NCBI RefSeq assembly: GCF_000612845.1
Contig: NZ_CCAT010000067.1
Location: 1-49,683, forward strand
Origin: Clostridium ihumii AP5
GTDB lineage: Bacteria; Bacillota; Clostridia; Clostridiales; Clostridiaceae
Direction: 5' to 3'
Length of the DNA: 49,683 bases
The notes under the pieces are model-generated. The model was given only the letters and a program-made list of their open reading frames with translations, made no database searches and had not been told where the DNA came from. Below, in pieces: positions 1 through 9,510 of this stretch. Made by a program: the position numbers and the translations under genes. Positions within the stretch are counted from its first letter, which is position 1. The number at the start of each line of letters is the position of its first letter.

Positions 1-1145
1 ATAGCTATAGTTTCATTTTCCTTAATTTTTAAATTTACACTATTTAAAGATTTATTTTTTGAATATGGGTATATAAAAGATACATCATTCATAACAATGT
101 CAAAAGTATCTATATCTATATCTATATCTTTACCAGTTTCTTCAGGTATTTCTAAAAATCTTATAAAGTTTCTAACAGCTCCTAAACCTTTTGTGAGTTC
201 ACCTATATGATTACAAATTATTTCTTTCATTATACTAAACATTATATCTACCGATGCAAAAACAGCTCCGAATGCACCTATTGATATCTCTCTTTGCATT
301 AATGCCCTAAACAATAAATATAAAACACTGGCATATCCTAAAAGTGTTACTATACTCATGCCAATTTCAATAAAATCTACTTTTCTCTCTGCTTTCCATA
401 TGTTTTTATTTAGTAACCTTAATGATTTTAAATGCAAATCTTTAAAATATCCAAAAATCCCTAAATTTCTAGTCTCTTTATAATACTCTTTTTCTACCAT
501 GCAACTTTCATAATAATTATTTTCTCTTCTTAATGGAGCTGCTTCATCTTCTAAATCTCCAAATACTTTCACCCTAACAAATTGTGTTAATGCTACTGGT
601 ATAAATATTAATATGATTGAAAATGCTAAAATAGGTTTTAATTTATAAAGATAAATTCCCATAAAAATAAAATAAGGAACATAAAATGTTAACAACAATA
701 CAATGACTATAACTATTTCTACACTAGCAGTTACTCCCTCTTTAGCCTTATTTATATCATCTAAAAATTTAGGGTTTTCAAAATAAATTGGTCTTATATT
801 TCCAGACTTTTCATTTACTATTTTATTCATAGAACCTGTTATTTTCTTTACTAAATTCATACTTGCAAAGTTACTAAGTCCATTCAAAATCTGATTTATA
901 ATAAGTACTATTCCTAACAATATAGTCATATAAACTACATTCTTAAACTCACCTTTCATTTTTATAGTATTTGCCACCGTATCAAAAAACTTTTGAGTCA
1001 TAAATGTGTTTACTCCAAAAGAAACTCCATGAAAAACACCTAATATACTACTAAAAATAAAATATAATGGACAAGTCAAAAAAGCTATTGGTACTACTGT
1101 TTTTAGCATTTTGAAAATAGATATACGTTTATTATTATTTATCAT
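1..1145 (-). CDS. ABC exporter subunit, MsbA-type TMD-NBD, 3' end cut by window edge
   Basis: The reading frame opens at the ATG at 1145 and runs without a stop to base 1, so only about 381 residues are present. It is the transmembrane half plus the start of the nucleotide-binding domain; the frame ends just before the Walker A motif. It is closely similar, residue by residue, to the protein at 3617-5425 (for example MINNNKR against MMDNNKG at the start and the shared stretch GAFGAVFASVD). The start is fixed by AAAGGAG nine bases upstream and by an ATGA stop-start overlap with the gene at 1142-2950. The two subunits are therefore probably translated together and form a heterodimer. Substrate unknown; no C39 peptidase domain and no precursor peptide is visible nearby. 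Confidence 0.88.
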   Translation of the reverse strand, partial: MINNNKRISIFKMLKTVVPIAFLTCPLYFIFSSILGVFHGVSFGVNTFMTQKFFDTVANTIKMKGEFKNVVYMTILLGIVLIINQILNGLSNFASMNLVKKITGSMNKIVNEKSGNIRPIYFENPKFLDDINKAKEGVTASVEIVIVIVLLLTFYVPYFIFMGIYLYKLKPILAFSIILIFIPVALTQFVRVKVFGDLEDEAAPLRRENNYYESCMVEKEYYKETRNLGIFGYFKDLHLKSLRLLNKNIWKAERKVDFIEIGMSIVTLLGYASVLYLLFRALMQREISIGAFGAVFASVDIMFSIMKEIICNHIGELTKGLGAVRNFIRFLEIPEETGKDIDIDIDTFDIVMNDVSFIYPYSKNKSLNSVNLKIKENETIA

Positions 1146-2950
1146 AAGTACCAACTCCTTTGACTTTCATACATTTTCTTATATGTTCCATTTAAATTCA
1201 TTAATTTTTCATGTGATCCACACTCTACAACTTTTCCATTATCTATAACAAAAATTTCATCCGCAAGTTTAGTGGAACCAAGTCTATGGCTTATAAAGAT
1301 AGTAGTTCCACCTCTACTTATTTTTTCAAATTCCTTGTACATATTGCTTTCACTTATTGGATCTAATGCTGCTGTTGGTTCATCTAAAATTTTAAGTGAT
1401 GCATTACTTACGATAGCTCTAGCAATTCCTATTCTTTGCCACTGTCCCCCTGAAAGATCTATGCCATCATTCTTAATTTTTCCAAGCACAGTATTGAGTC
1501 CTTTAGATAATTTTTCTACAAATTCATATAATCCAACAGTTTTTAACGTTTCCTCTATATATTTATCTTCCTTTGCCATATTATTTATATTTCCTAATGC
1601 AATATTATCTTTAATACTTATATAATATTTTGAAAAGTCTTGCCAAACTACTGAAGTTAAAACCTTTAATTCACTTTTTGTATATTCATTTATACTTTTT
1701 TGATTTATAAGAATGTCTCCCTCAAATTCTTCATATAATCCTGTTATTAATTTTATTATTGTGCTCTTTCCTGCACCATTCGTTCCTACAAATGCATAAT
1801 GCTTTCCTTCTTCTATTACAAATGAAAGATTTTTTAATACATAATTATTTGTTTCTGGATACTTAAAAGATACATTTTTAAATTCTAAAGACTTAACTTT
1901 AATTTGTTTTTTATATGGTTTATCTATGGCACCATCACTTTCATCTAATTTTACAAATTCATCTAAATCTTTTAGATATTCAGCATTCCTTGCAAGTTGA
2001 TCTGAGTAATTTGTTAACTCCCATGACATCATTTGTATTAATGCAAACACTGCATTTGAAATTGATATAAAAAGTCCAATACTAATTTTTTCATCTAAAA
2101 CTGGTTTTATAAAAACAAGTATTATTAATATGGAAAGTATTGCAGTTAATATGCCACTACATTTCATTTTTATAAACCACTTTACTTCCTCTTTATACTC
2201 TATTTTCCTTGCAATTTCATATTGTTCTTTCCAGTTTTCATTTATCTTATTTGTATATCCAAATAAAATTCGCTCATCTACACAGTCTCTTCCTAAAAGA
2301 ACATCACTTAAATATTCAAATTTTCTTTTATATTTTGAAACTTTTCTCTCTGCATTATATGTAGCCTTGCCTCCTTTTAATGCTACTTTAAATAGTGGAA
2401 CTGAAACTAAAACTATAGTAAATGGAGTCCACCAAACTTTGGTGAATAACACAATTAATAATCCTAATACCCTAATTACCATACTGCTCATTGATAATAA
2501 ATCTCTATATGCATTTTTACATTTGCTTTCTGCATCTTTTGAAACCCTAGATATTAAATCCCATATATGTTCATTTTCAATATATTTATATTTTAATTTT
2601 GCTCTTTTTTCTATTATTTTAACTTTAAAACTTTCTCTTAGTTTAATTTCTAATTTTGTTTCTATCATCCTTATAACATTATTTGAAATCCATACATAAG
2701 CTATTAAAATCATTATTAGTGCTATATACATAAAAATATCACTATAATCTCTTTCACCTTTAAATATTAATATTGCTACATCTAAAAACTTAGCTGTAAC
2801 TATTACTTGTAATGTTGGAACTACCCCATTTAAAATTGAAAATACAAATAATAATAACGAATAAATTTTTGATGCTTTAAATGGTATTTTTATAATATCC
2901 ATAATGTTATAAGTTTTTGATTCTAATTTAAATTCCAACTCTATCATCAT
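1142..2950 (-). CDS. ABC exporter subunit, fused TMD-NBD (second copy)
   Basis: A 602-residue half-transporter. An N-terminal multi-span membrane domain (about residues 20-320) is followed by an ATPase domain with Walker A GTNGAGKS near 393, Q-loop VWQDFSKYY, signature LSGGQWQR near 500, Walker B LKILDEPTAAL near 520 and H-loop ISHR. All catalytic motifs look intact, so this is not a degenerate site. It follows the GNAT gene by 6 bases and overlaps the next subunit by ATGA, giving an operon GNAT-ABC-ABC. It is a paralogue of the protein at 5422-7224; the last 80 residues are almost identical, suggesting recent duplication or gene conversion. The absence of a peptidase domain argues against a classical leader-cleaving bacteriocin exporter. 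Drug, lipid or peptide export are all possible. Confidence 0.92.
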   Translation of the reverse strand: MMIELEFKLESKTYNIMDIIKIPFKASKIYSLLLFVFSILNGVVPTLQVIVTAKFLDVAILIFKGERDYSDIFMYIALIMILIAYVWISNNVIRMIETKLEIKLRESFKVKIIEKRAKLKYKYIENEHIWDLISRVSKDAESKCKNAYRDLLSMSSMVIRVLGLLIVLFTKVWWTPFTIVLVSVPLFKVALKGGKATYNAERKVSKYKRKFEYLSDVLLGRDCVDERILFGYTNKINENWKEQYEIARKIEYKEEVKWFIKMKCSGILTAILSILIILVFIKPVLDEKISIGLFISISNAVFALIQMMSWELTNYSDQLARNAEYLKDLDEFVKLDESDGAIDKPYKKQIKVKSLEFKNVSFKYPETNNYVLKNLSFVIEEGKHYAFVGTNGAGKSTIIKLITGLYEEFEGDILINQKSINEYTKSELKVLTSVVWQDFSKYYISIKDNIALGNINNMAKEDKYIEETLKTVGLYEFVEKLSKGLNTVLGKIKNDGIDLSGGQWQRIGIARAIVSNASLKILDEPTAALDPISESNMYKEFEKISRGGTTIFISHRLGSTKLADEIFVIDNGKVVECGSHEKLMNLNGTYKKMYESQRSWYL

Positions 2951-2956
2951 TTTAAC

Positions 2957-3433
2957 TTATTTCCATTTTTTATTCATTTCAATAAATTCTTTCTGTTCTC
3001 CATTAGCATTCATTATAAACTCATCAATTTTTTTGAAACCTATTTTTTCATATACTTTTATAGCTCTCTTATTAAACTTTGCAACTAATAGATTAATTTC
3101 ATTATACTTGAATTTGCTTTTTCCAAATTCTAAAGCTTTTTCTACAACTTCTTTACCAAGTCCTTTTCCCGTAAGTTCTGGCTTCATTTGAATGCCAAAT
3201 AAAAGCATCTCTTTACCATTATCATCTTCATCTCTATCAAAACAACAATTTCCTATAAGTTCATTATTTTCATTGTAAATGACAAATGCAAATTCATCTT
3301 CAAACATGTTTTCTATACATTCTTTTTTGGCTTTTGTTTTATCATTGTCATAAAATGAATACTCCCCTTCAAATTTCCAATTTGCCATTAACTTTGACTC
3401 TTCTGTTGTAGCTTTTCTAAAATCTAAATTCAT
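2957..3433 (-). CDS. GNAT-family N-acetyltransferase
   Basis: A 158-residue protein with the acetyl-CoA binding motif A as PELTGKGLGKEVVEKALEF (residues about 87-105) and the C-terminal motif KAIKVYEKIGFKK-like segment NKRAIKVYEKIGF typical of RimI-like GNAT enzymes. It would transfer acetyl from acetyl-CoA to an amine; the substrate cannot be read from sequence. Start at 3433 is supported by GAGGAGGGGG six bases upstream. It lies between the two exporter pairs and is tightly linked to the downstream pair (6-base gap), so it may modify the exported compound or confer self-protection; that link is inference from position only. Confidence 0.88.
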   Translation of the reverse strand: MNLDFRKATTEESKLMANWKFEGEYSFYDNDKTKAKKECIENMFEDEFAFVIYNENNELIGNCCFDRDEDDNGKEMLLFGIQMKPELTGKGLGKEVVEKALEFGKSKFKYNEINLLVAKFNKRAIKVYEKIGFKKIDEFIMNANGEQKEFIEMNKKWK

Positions 3434-3554
3434 TTTTCCCCCTCCTCAAATAACTTCTATACTAAAATACTAACATAGCCCTAAAGGAAACTATATCCCT
3501 TAAACAATTACTAATTAAACTTGAGAATATAGACTTTCAAATAATAGAAGCATA

Positions 3555-3597
3555 AAAAAGAACCTAAAAAGCTTTAACTACTTCTTAGATTCTTTTC
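3555..3597 (-). terminator. Rho-independent terminator after the first ABC pair
   Basis: On the minus strand an imperfect stem (AAAAGAATCTAAG paired with the CTTTTTAGGTTCTTTT side) is followed by a U run. It lies 20 bases after the stop at 3617 and separates the 7224-3617 operon from the GNAT operon. Confidence 0.65.
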
Positions 3598-3616
3598 TAT
3601 TTTACATATTTTAAAA

Positions 3617-5425
3617 TTAAACTGTTTCCTCTTCTCTTAAATACCATTGTCTTTGTGCATCATACATTTCTCTATATTTCCCATTACTCTCCATTAGTTC
3701 TTCATGACTTCCTATTTCTGATATTTTTCCATCATCCATAACCACTATTCTATTTGCAATTTTAGCTGAGCCTAATCTATGAGTAACTATTATTGCTGTA
3801 TTCCCCTTAGCCATTTCTGAAAACTTTTTATATATTTTTGTTTCTTCAACAGGATCTATTGCTGCTGTTGGTTCATCTAAAACTATCATCTTATGATTTT
3901 TATAAAATCCTCTTGCAATAGCAACTCTTTGCCACTGTCCACCAGAAAGATCCACACCATCAAACTCTCTTGAAAGCATTGTTTCATATCCATCTGGAAA
4001 ACTTTTTTTATTTACATCTAAATCAGACTTATATATAGAATTATCAAAATTATTTTCAATGTACTTATCATCACCATCTACATACCCAATAACTACATTT
4101 TCTTTAAGTGTCATTTTATATCTTTGATATTTTTGAAAAACACATGAAATATCCTTATACAATGATTTCATTGATGCTTTTTTAGTATCTACATTCCCTA
4201 TGTTTACAGTTCCTTCTGTTGGCATATAAATACCCATTATAAGCTTTACTAACGTAGTTTTTCCTGCTCCATTTTCACCTACAATAGCTATAGTTTCATT
4301 TTCTTTTATTTTTAAATTTACACTATCCAGTGATTTTTTATTAGCACATGGATATTGGAATGAAACATTGTCTATATCAATCCCTATTGCTCCATTTGTA
4401 TAAATTTCTTCACCACATCTTTCAGGCATATCTAAAAATCTAATAAAATTTCTAACTAAACCTATTTCCTTGGTAATACTACCAATGTGCATATAAACTA
4501 TTTCTTCCATCATTCCAAACATCATATCTACAGATGCAAATACTGCTCCAAATGCTCCTATAGATATTTCCTTTTTCATTAATGCATCTAATAATAGATA
4601 TAAAACACCAGCATATCCCAAAAAAGTTAATATACTCATAGAAAGTTCTATAATTGCTGCCTTCTTCTCAGCTTTCCATATATTATTATTAAGCAACTTT
4701 ACAGCATCAGTATATAATTTTCTAAAATAATTAAATGCACCTAAAATTCTAGTTTCCTTATAATATTCCTTTCCAACTATACAACCTTCATAATATTCAG
4801 TCTGCCTTCTTAATGGTGCTGACTTATCTTCTAAATCTCCAAATATTTTAACTCTAACAAATTGGGTAAATGCTACTGGTATAAATATTATTACTAATGA
4901 TATAGCTAAAATAGGTTTTAATCTATAAAGATAAATTGCCATGAAAATAATATATGGAAAATAACACATAAGTATAAAACTAAGTACTAGAATAAGATTA
5001 ATACTTCCCTTAGCTCCTTCTTTTGCCTTATTTATATCATCCAAACATTTAGGATTTTCAAAATCAACCTGATTAAGCTTTCCAGCTTTTTCATTAATTA
5101 ACTTCAAAAACTTTCCTGTCATCTTCTTTTCCATATTATTGCTCATAAAATTAGAAACACCATTCAGTACTTGACTTATAACAAGCACAATGCCAAGTAC
5201 TATAGCACCATAAAGTATTTTTGAAAATGATCCTCCTAATCTTACTTCTCTTTCTGTTAAGTCAAAAAATCTTTGTGTTACATAGGTATTTACACCAAAA
5301 CTCATTCCATGAAATATTCCTACAATGTTATTAATAATAAAATATATAGGGCATGCAAACAACGCTAATGGTATTGTTTTCTTTAGTATTGTAAAAAAAG
5401 ATATTCCTTTATTATTATCCATCAT
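3617..5425 (-). CDS. ABC exporter subunit, MsbA-type TMD-NBD (first copy, partner B)
   Basis: A half-transporter of 602 residues from the ATG at 5425. A frame extending three codons further to 5434 exists, but AAAGGGG sits directly against that ATG and nine bases from the one at 5425, which also forms an ATGA overlap with the upstream gene exactly as in the paralogous pair. The membrane domain covers residues about 15-300; the ATPase domain has GENGAGKT near 386, LSGGQWQR near 493, IVLDEPTAAI and a THR H-loop. All motifs are intact. It is the paralogue of the truncated gene at 1-1145 and the presumed partner of the protein at 5422-7224. Confidence 0.92.
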   Translation of the reverse strand: MMDNNKGISFFTILKKTIPLALFACPIYFIINNIVGIFHGMSFGVNTYVTQRFFDLTEREVRLGGSFSKILYGAIVLGIVLVISQVLNGVSNFMSNNMEKKMTGKFLKLINEKAGKLNQVDFENPKCLDDINKAKEGAKGSINLILVLSFILMCYFPYIIFMAIYLYRLKPILAISLVIIFIPVAFTQFVRVKIFGDLEDKSAPLRRQTEYYEGCIVGKEYYKETRILGAFNYFRKLYTDAVKLLNNNIWKAEKKAAIIELSMSILTFLGYAGVLYLLLDALMKKEISIGAFGAVFASVDMMFGMMEEIVYMHIGSITKEIGLVRNFIRFLDMPERCGEEIYTNGAIGIDIDNVSFQYPCANKKSLDSVNLKIKENETIAIVGENGAGKTTLVKLIMGIYMPTEGTVNIGNVDTKKASMKSLYKDISCVFQKYQRYKMTLKENVVIGYVDGDDKYIENNFDNSIYKSDLDVNKKSFPDGYETMLSREFDGVDLSGGQWQRVAIARGFYKNHKMIVLDEPTAAIDPVEETKIYKKFSEMAKGNTAIIVTHRLGSAKIANRIVVMDDGKISEIGSHEELMESNGKYREMYDAQRQWYLREEETV

Positions 5426-7224
5426 AAATACCATCCCCTTTGACTTTCATACATATTTTTATATATTCCATCTATATTCATAAGTTCATCATGAGAACCA
5501 CTTTCTGCAACTTTACCATTGTCTATAACAAAAATTTCATCAGCTAGTTTAGTAGAACCGAGTCTATGACTTATGAAAATAGTAGTTCCTCCTCTACTTA
5601 TTTTTTCAAACTCCTCATACATATTACTTTCACTTATTGGATCTAATGCTGCCGTTGGTTCATCTAAAATTTTAAGTGAAGCATTACTTACAATTGCTCT
5701 AGCAATTCCTAGTCTTTGCCACTGTCCTCCAGAAAGATCTATTCCATTGTCCTTTATTTTTCCAAGCTCTGTATCTAACTTATTTGGGAGAGTATCTACA
5801 AAATCATTTAATTTAACTGTTTTTATAGCTTCATATATATATCCATCATCAGATTTATTCTCCATAGAATTAATATTTCCTAGTGCAACATTATCTTTCA
5901 ATTTTACAAAATATTTCGAAAAATCTTGATGCACTATAGCAAATAAAGATTTTAATTCGCTCTTTGTATATTCTCTTATACTTTTATCGTTTATAAGGAT
6001 TTCACCTTCAAAGTTATCGTATAAACCAGTTATAAGTTTTGTTATTGTACTTTTTCCTGCACCATTTGTTCCTACAAATGCATAGTGTTTTCCTTCATCA
6101 ATTTTAAAAGAAAGTTCCTTTAGTATATAATTATTAGTTCCTGGATATTTAAAAGACACATTTTTAAATTCTAAGGATTTTACATTTTCAGAAATGTTAT
6201 AAGGCTTCTCTATAGCACCTTCACATTCATCTAAATTTACTAATTCACTTAAATCTTTTAAATACTCTTTATTTTTTGCTAAGGTATCTGCAATATTAGA
6301 AATCTGCCATGACATTATTTGAATTAAACCAAAAACTGCATTAGATATAGCTATAAAAAATCCTATAGTAATTTCACCATTTAAAACTGGCTTTATAAAT
6401 ACTATAATTATAATTACTGAAAGCAATGTTGTTATAACTCCACTAGACTTCATTTTTATAAACCACTTCAAAAGTACTTTATACTCTATTTTTCTAGCAG
6501 TTTCATATTCATTTATCCATTTTTCATTTATATCATCAGTATATCTAAATAAACTTCTTTCATCTACAGCTTCTCTTCCTGTAAGAACTTCTCCCAAATA
6601 CTCAAATTTTCTTTGATACTTTGAAAGTATTCTCTCTGCATCATAACTAGCCTTTCCACCTTTTAAAGCTAATTTTAACAATGGCACTGAGATTGCTATT
6701 ATAACAAGTGGTGTCCACCATACTTTTGTAAATAATATAAAAAGTAATCCTATAACTTTAATTGAAAATTTACACATAGCTAATAGATTTTTATACGCAT
6801 CTTTACACTTAATTTCACTATCTTTAGAAACCCTTGACATTAAATTCCAAGTCTCATCGTTTTCTATATACCTATACTCTAACTTCGCCCTTTTTTCCAT
6901 TATACTAGTTTTAAAACTTTCTCTTAGTTTAATTTCCAGCTTTGCCTCTACAAGTTTTGCTAACTTGTCAGAAACCCAAATATATGCAAGTAATACTATT
7001 AATATGATTATTGGAGCAATTACTTCATTATAACTTTTTTCATTTTTAAATACTGCAATTGCTGTATCTAAAAAAGTAGCTGTTACCACTACTTGAAAAG
7101 TAGGGACTATTCCATCTAATAAGCTAATTATAAACAACAATATTGTATATAGTTTAGATGCTTTAAATGGAATTCTTACAATGTCAAAGGTTTTGTAATA
7201 TTTCTTTTCTAACCCAATCTCCAA
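5422..7224 (-). CDS. ABC exporter subunit, fused TMD-NBD (first copy, partner A)
   Basis: A 600-residue half-transporter, first gene of a two-gene operon. Start codon is TTG at 7224, seven bases after GGAGGAG; no ATG is better placed. Membrane spans lie in residues about 20-300. The ATPase domain carries GTNGAGKS near 390, Q-loop VHQDFSKYF, LSGGQWQR near 500, DEPTAAL and ISHR. It is the paralogue of 1142-2950. The two subunits of each pair have distinct membrane domains, which supports a heterodimer in both operons. No dedicated regulator is adjacent apart from the small helix-turn-helix protein at 7426, which is a separate unit. Confidence 0.92.
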   Translation of the reverse strand: MEIGLEKKYYKTFDIVRIPFKASKLYTILLFIISLLDGIVPTFQVVVTATFLDTAIAVFKNEKSYNEVIAPIIILIVLLAYIWVSDKLAKLVEAKLEIKLRESFKTSIMEKRAKLEYRYIENDETWNLMSRVSKDSEIKCKDAYKNLLAMCKFSIKVIGLLFILFTKVWWTPLVIIAISVPLLKLALKGGKASYDAERILSKYQRKFEYLGEVLTGREAVDERSLFRYTDDINEKWINEYETARKIEYKVLLKWFIKMKSSGVITTLLSVIIIIVFIKPVLNGEITIGFFIAISNAVFGLIQIMSWQISNIADTLAKNKEYLKDLSELVNLDECEGAIEKPYNISENVKSLEFKNVSFKYPGTNNYILKELSFKIDEGKHYAFVGTNGAGKSTITKLITGLYDNFEGEILINDKSIREYTKSELKSLFAIVHQDFSKYFVKLKDNVALGNINSMENKSDDGYIYEAIKTVKLNDFVDTLPNKLDTELGKIKDNGIDLSGGQWQRLGIARAIVSNASLKILDEPTAALDPISESNMYEEFEKISRGGTTIFISHRLGSTKLADEIFVIDNGKVAESGSHDELMNIDGIYKNMYESQRGWYL

Positions 7225-7377
7225 AATTTTCTCCTCCTTAATAATTTTAAATTGCTAAAATATAAAAATTCTAAATGCATACAATTTATGTAATTTATTT
7301 CCCTTTTATATTATATTACTATTTTATTAAAATTCTATTTACAATATATTCTATTTTTTTAAACAAACTCCAATACA

Positions 7378-7413
7378 TTATAAAGGTTTAAGCAAAAGCT
7401 TAAACCTTTATAA
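7378..7413 (-). terminator. Perfect 16-bp hairpin between convergent-spaced minus genes
   Basis: TTATAAAGGTTTAAGC and its exact complement flank an AAAA loop, just after the stop codon at 7426. The U tract on the minus strand is poor, so it may also act as a processing or barrier hairpin. No other gene lies between it and the start of the ABC operon at 7224. Confidence 0.5.
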
Positions 7414-7425
7414 TAAAATTATTAT

Positions 7426-7698
7426 TTAATTATATTTCTCAGAACTTATTATTCTTCTTATACTTTTTTCAGAAAGATAATATTCTTCTGATAATTTTGA
7501 AACTGAATATCCATTACTATATTTATTAAAAATACATCTATTTCTTTCTTTAAGACTTCTTCTAGTTCCATTTTTTTCTCCCCAAGATTTCTTTTCTCCA
7601 TCTTTTCTTGGAATATATAAACACTCTCCATCTATATATTTTTGAATTATTTTTATTACTTCATCTGGTAAAACAGTTTCAGCCTTAATATAAGCCAT
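7426..7698 (-). CDS. CD3324-type small DNA-binding protein (Mor-like helix-turn-helix)
   Basis: A 90-residue protein with the layout of the CD3324 family of clostridia: an N-terminal helix LPDEVIKIIQKYIDGECLYI, a basic linker KKSWGEKNGTRR and a C-terminal helix-turn-helix (about residues 60-85) reading YSVSKLSEEYYLSEKSIRRI. The domain resembles the Mor/C transcription activators of phage Mu, and members are assumed to be DNA-binding regulators; no target is known to me. The start is preceded by AAGGAGG. It stands alone, with hairpins downstream. Confidence 0.75.
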   Translation of the reverse strand: MAYIKAETVLPDEVIKIIQKYIDGECLYIPRKDGEKKSWGEKNGTRRSLKERNRCIFNKYSNGYSVSKLSEEYYLSEKSIRRIISSEKYN

Positions 7699-8103
7699 AT
7701 CTTTGCTCCTCCTTATAATATTTATAAAGATTTATCAGCAAAGACTGCTATAATAACTTTTACGCTCATAACAAAAACATAAGTTTTTATCTTATATAGG
7801 GTTCTAAATTCATCTTTAAAATTATTAACTCCAAAACTTAAAATCCCTAAATAGTGAGACTAGCTCGCAACCATCTTAAATTAAATATTTGTTTTGAAAT
7901 CAATATATTTACAACTAAAAAATAGTTTTAAATTGGAGCTTGTTTCCTCTATAGCAGTCATTGCTATGAGCCTTCATAAAGTCTTAAATAAAAGATAGTT
8001 CTTTTATCTACTGTAATTAACAATCTATATCCCTCCAAACATATCTTACATTATTTGAAATCATTTCCTTTTTATTATATCATTTTTTTATGTAAAAACA
8101 TTG
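7699..8103. other. Gene-free interval with a decayed repeat
   Basis: No reading frame with a ribosome binding site was found here. It holds a left-end match to the window's dispersed hairpin-repeat family at 7795-7847 (see separate entry) and small hairpins such as ATAGCA-gtcat-TGCTAT near 7953. Promoter signals for the gene at 7698 must lie in its left part. Confidence 0.5.
7795..7847. repeat. Left-end fragment of the dispersed hairpin-repeat family
   Basis: TATAGGGTTCTAAATTCATC resembles the left ends at 28350, 29372, 35033 and 42266 (consensus TATAGGGTTCCAAG followed by CAAATTTAAAA). It is closest to the copy at 42266, with which it shares the following AAAATTATT. Confidence 0.5.
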
Positions 8104-8137
8104 AAAAACTGTAAGATTTTACTCCTACAGTTTTTTT
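8104..8137 (-). terminator. Bidirectional-looking terminator after thiC
   Basis: AAAAACTGTA and TACAGTTTTT form a 10-bp stem around a 12-base loop; in minus orientation it ends in a U run. It lies 27 bases after the thiC stop codon. Confidence 0.75.
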
Positions 8138-8163
8138 ATTTATTCTAGTTAGGTTTTTTTATA

Positions 8164-9468
8164 TTATTTTAATATATCTACATCTTCACCTTTTAAAACC
8201 TTTTTCATGTTTCTAACTGCACACATTTTTCCACACATAGTGCAAGTATCACTATGCTGTGGAAGTGATTCTTCTCTATATCTTTTTGGTTTTTCACTAT
8301 CTATTGCAATTTCAAACATCTTATCCCAATCAAGATCCTTTCTTGCTTTGCCCATTTCATTATCTCTTTCTCTAGCTCCATTTACACCTTTTGCTATATC
8401 ACCAGCATGAGCTGCTATTTTACATGCAACTATTCCTTCTTTCATATCTTCTAGATTTGGAAGTCTTAAGTGTTCTGCTGGTGTAACATAACATAAGAAA
8501 TCAGCTCCATAAGTTGCTGCTATAGCTCCACCTATAGCACTTGTTATATGGTCATATCCTGGCGCTATATCTGTAACTAAAGGTCCAAGTACATAAAATG
8601 GTGCACCATGACAAAGTTTTTTCTCTAAAATCATATTAGCTTCTATTTCATTTATAGCCATATGTCCTGGTCCTTCTATAATAACTTGTACACTTCTTTC
8701 CCATGCTCTTTTTGTAAGCTCTCCAAGAACCATAAGTTCTTTAATTTGAGATGCATCACTACTATCATCTATACATCCTGGTCTGCATGCATCACCAAGA
8801 CTTAATGTTAAATCATATTTTTCACATATATCTAATAATCTATCAAAATGTTCATAGAATGGATTTTCCTTGTTGTTAAGCTCCATCCAAGCATATAATA
8901 ATGAACCGCCTCTTGAAACTATATTTGTAAGTCTAGGATTTCTTTTAAATGTTTCAACAGTTTCTCTATTTAATCCTGCATGAATAGTTACAAAGTCAAC
9001 ACCATCTTTAGCATGTTTTTCAACTACATCAAAAAACTCATCTACAGTTAAATCTTTAAGTTCTTTATCATAAAAACCAACTACATCATACATTGGAACT
9101 GTTCCTATTATTGCTGTAGACATATCAATAAGTTTTTTTCTAAACTCATAAGTTTTTCCATAGTTACTTAAATCCATTATTGCATCTGCATTCATATCTA
9201 ATGCAACTTTAACTTTTTCAAGCTCTGCATCTACATTGCAGCAATCTCTTGATATACCTAAGTTAACATTTATTTTTGTAGTTAAACCTTGTCCTACACC
9301 CTTTGCTACTAAACTTTTATGATTTTTATTTGCTGGTATAGCTACTTTCCCCTCTGCTACTAACTTTCTTAAAGTTTCAACTTCCATTTTTTCATTCTTA
9401 GCTACTATTTCCATCTCTTTTGTTATAATATTTTTTTTAGCAGCATCCATTTGAGTTGTATATTGCAT
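8164..9468 (-). CDS. thiC: Phosphomethylpyrimidine synthase ThiC
   Basis: A radical-SAM enzyme that converts aminoimidazole ribotide into HMP phosphate, the pyrimidine half of thiamin. The protein is 434 residues from the ATG at 9468, which follows AAAGGGGA by seven bases; an upstream in-frame ATG at 9486 lies inside the ribosome binding region and is not preferred. The start [12 protein letters not shown] is the common start of short ThiC proteins. Family signatures are GRARDxC-like [27 protein letters not shown] and the C-terminal 4Fe-4S cluster motif CTMCGKMC. It is the distal gene of the thiamin operon, 42 bases after thiE, and is controlled by the TPP riboswitch upstream. Confidence 0.97.
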   Translation of the reverse strand: MQYTTQMDAAKKNIITKEMEIVAKNEKMEVETLRKLVAEGKVAIPANKNHKSLVAKGVGQGLTTKINVNLGISRDCCNVDAELEKVKVALDMNADAIMDLSNYGKTYEFRKKLIDMSTAIIGTVPMYDVVGFYDKELKDLTVDEFFDVVEKHAKDGVDFVTIHAGLNRETVETFKRNPRLTNIVSRGGSLLYAWMELNNKENPFYEHFDRLLDICEKYDLTLSLGDACRPGCIDDSSDASQIKELMVLGELTKRAWERSVQVIIEGPGHMAINEIEANMILEKKLCHGAPFYVLGPLVTDIAPGYDHITSAIGGAIAATYGADFLCYVTPAEHLRLPNLEDMKEGIVACKIAAHAGDIAKGVNGARERDNEMGKARKDLDWDKMFEIAIDSEKPKRYREESLPQHSDTCTMCGKMCAVRNMKKVLKGEDVDILK

Positions 9469-9510
9469 AATTAAATCCCCTTTCATACTTATAAAATTAT
9501 ACTTATATTT

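Noticed and set aside
2130-2699. Plus-strand open frame of 189 codons inside the ABC gene
   Set aside because: Antisense to a clearly conserved membrane domain; its hydrophobic product is a by-product of that composition.
3434-3550. AAGGGATATAGTTTCCTT as a MerR-type operator before the GNAT gene
   Set aside because: Only 12 of 18 positions are symmetric and no 19-base spaced promoter frames it. No MerR gene is adjacent.
1-7224. Reading the exporter loci as a bacteriocin or RiPP cluster
   Set aside because: No C39 peptidase domain, maturase, radical-SAM enzyme or precursor-like small frame was seen beside the transporters.
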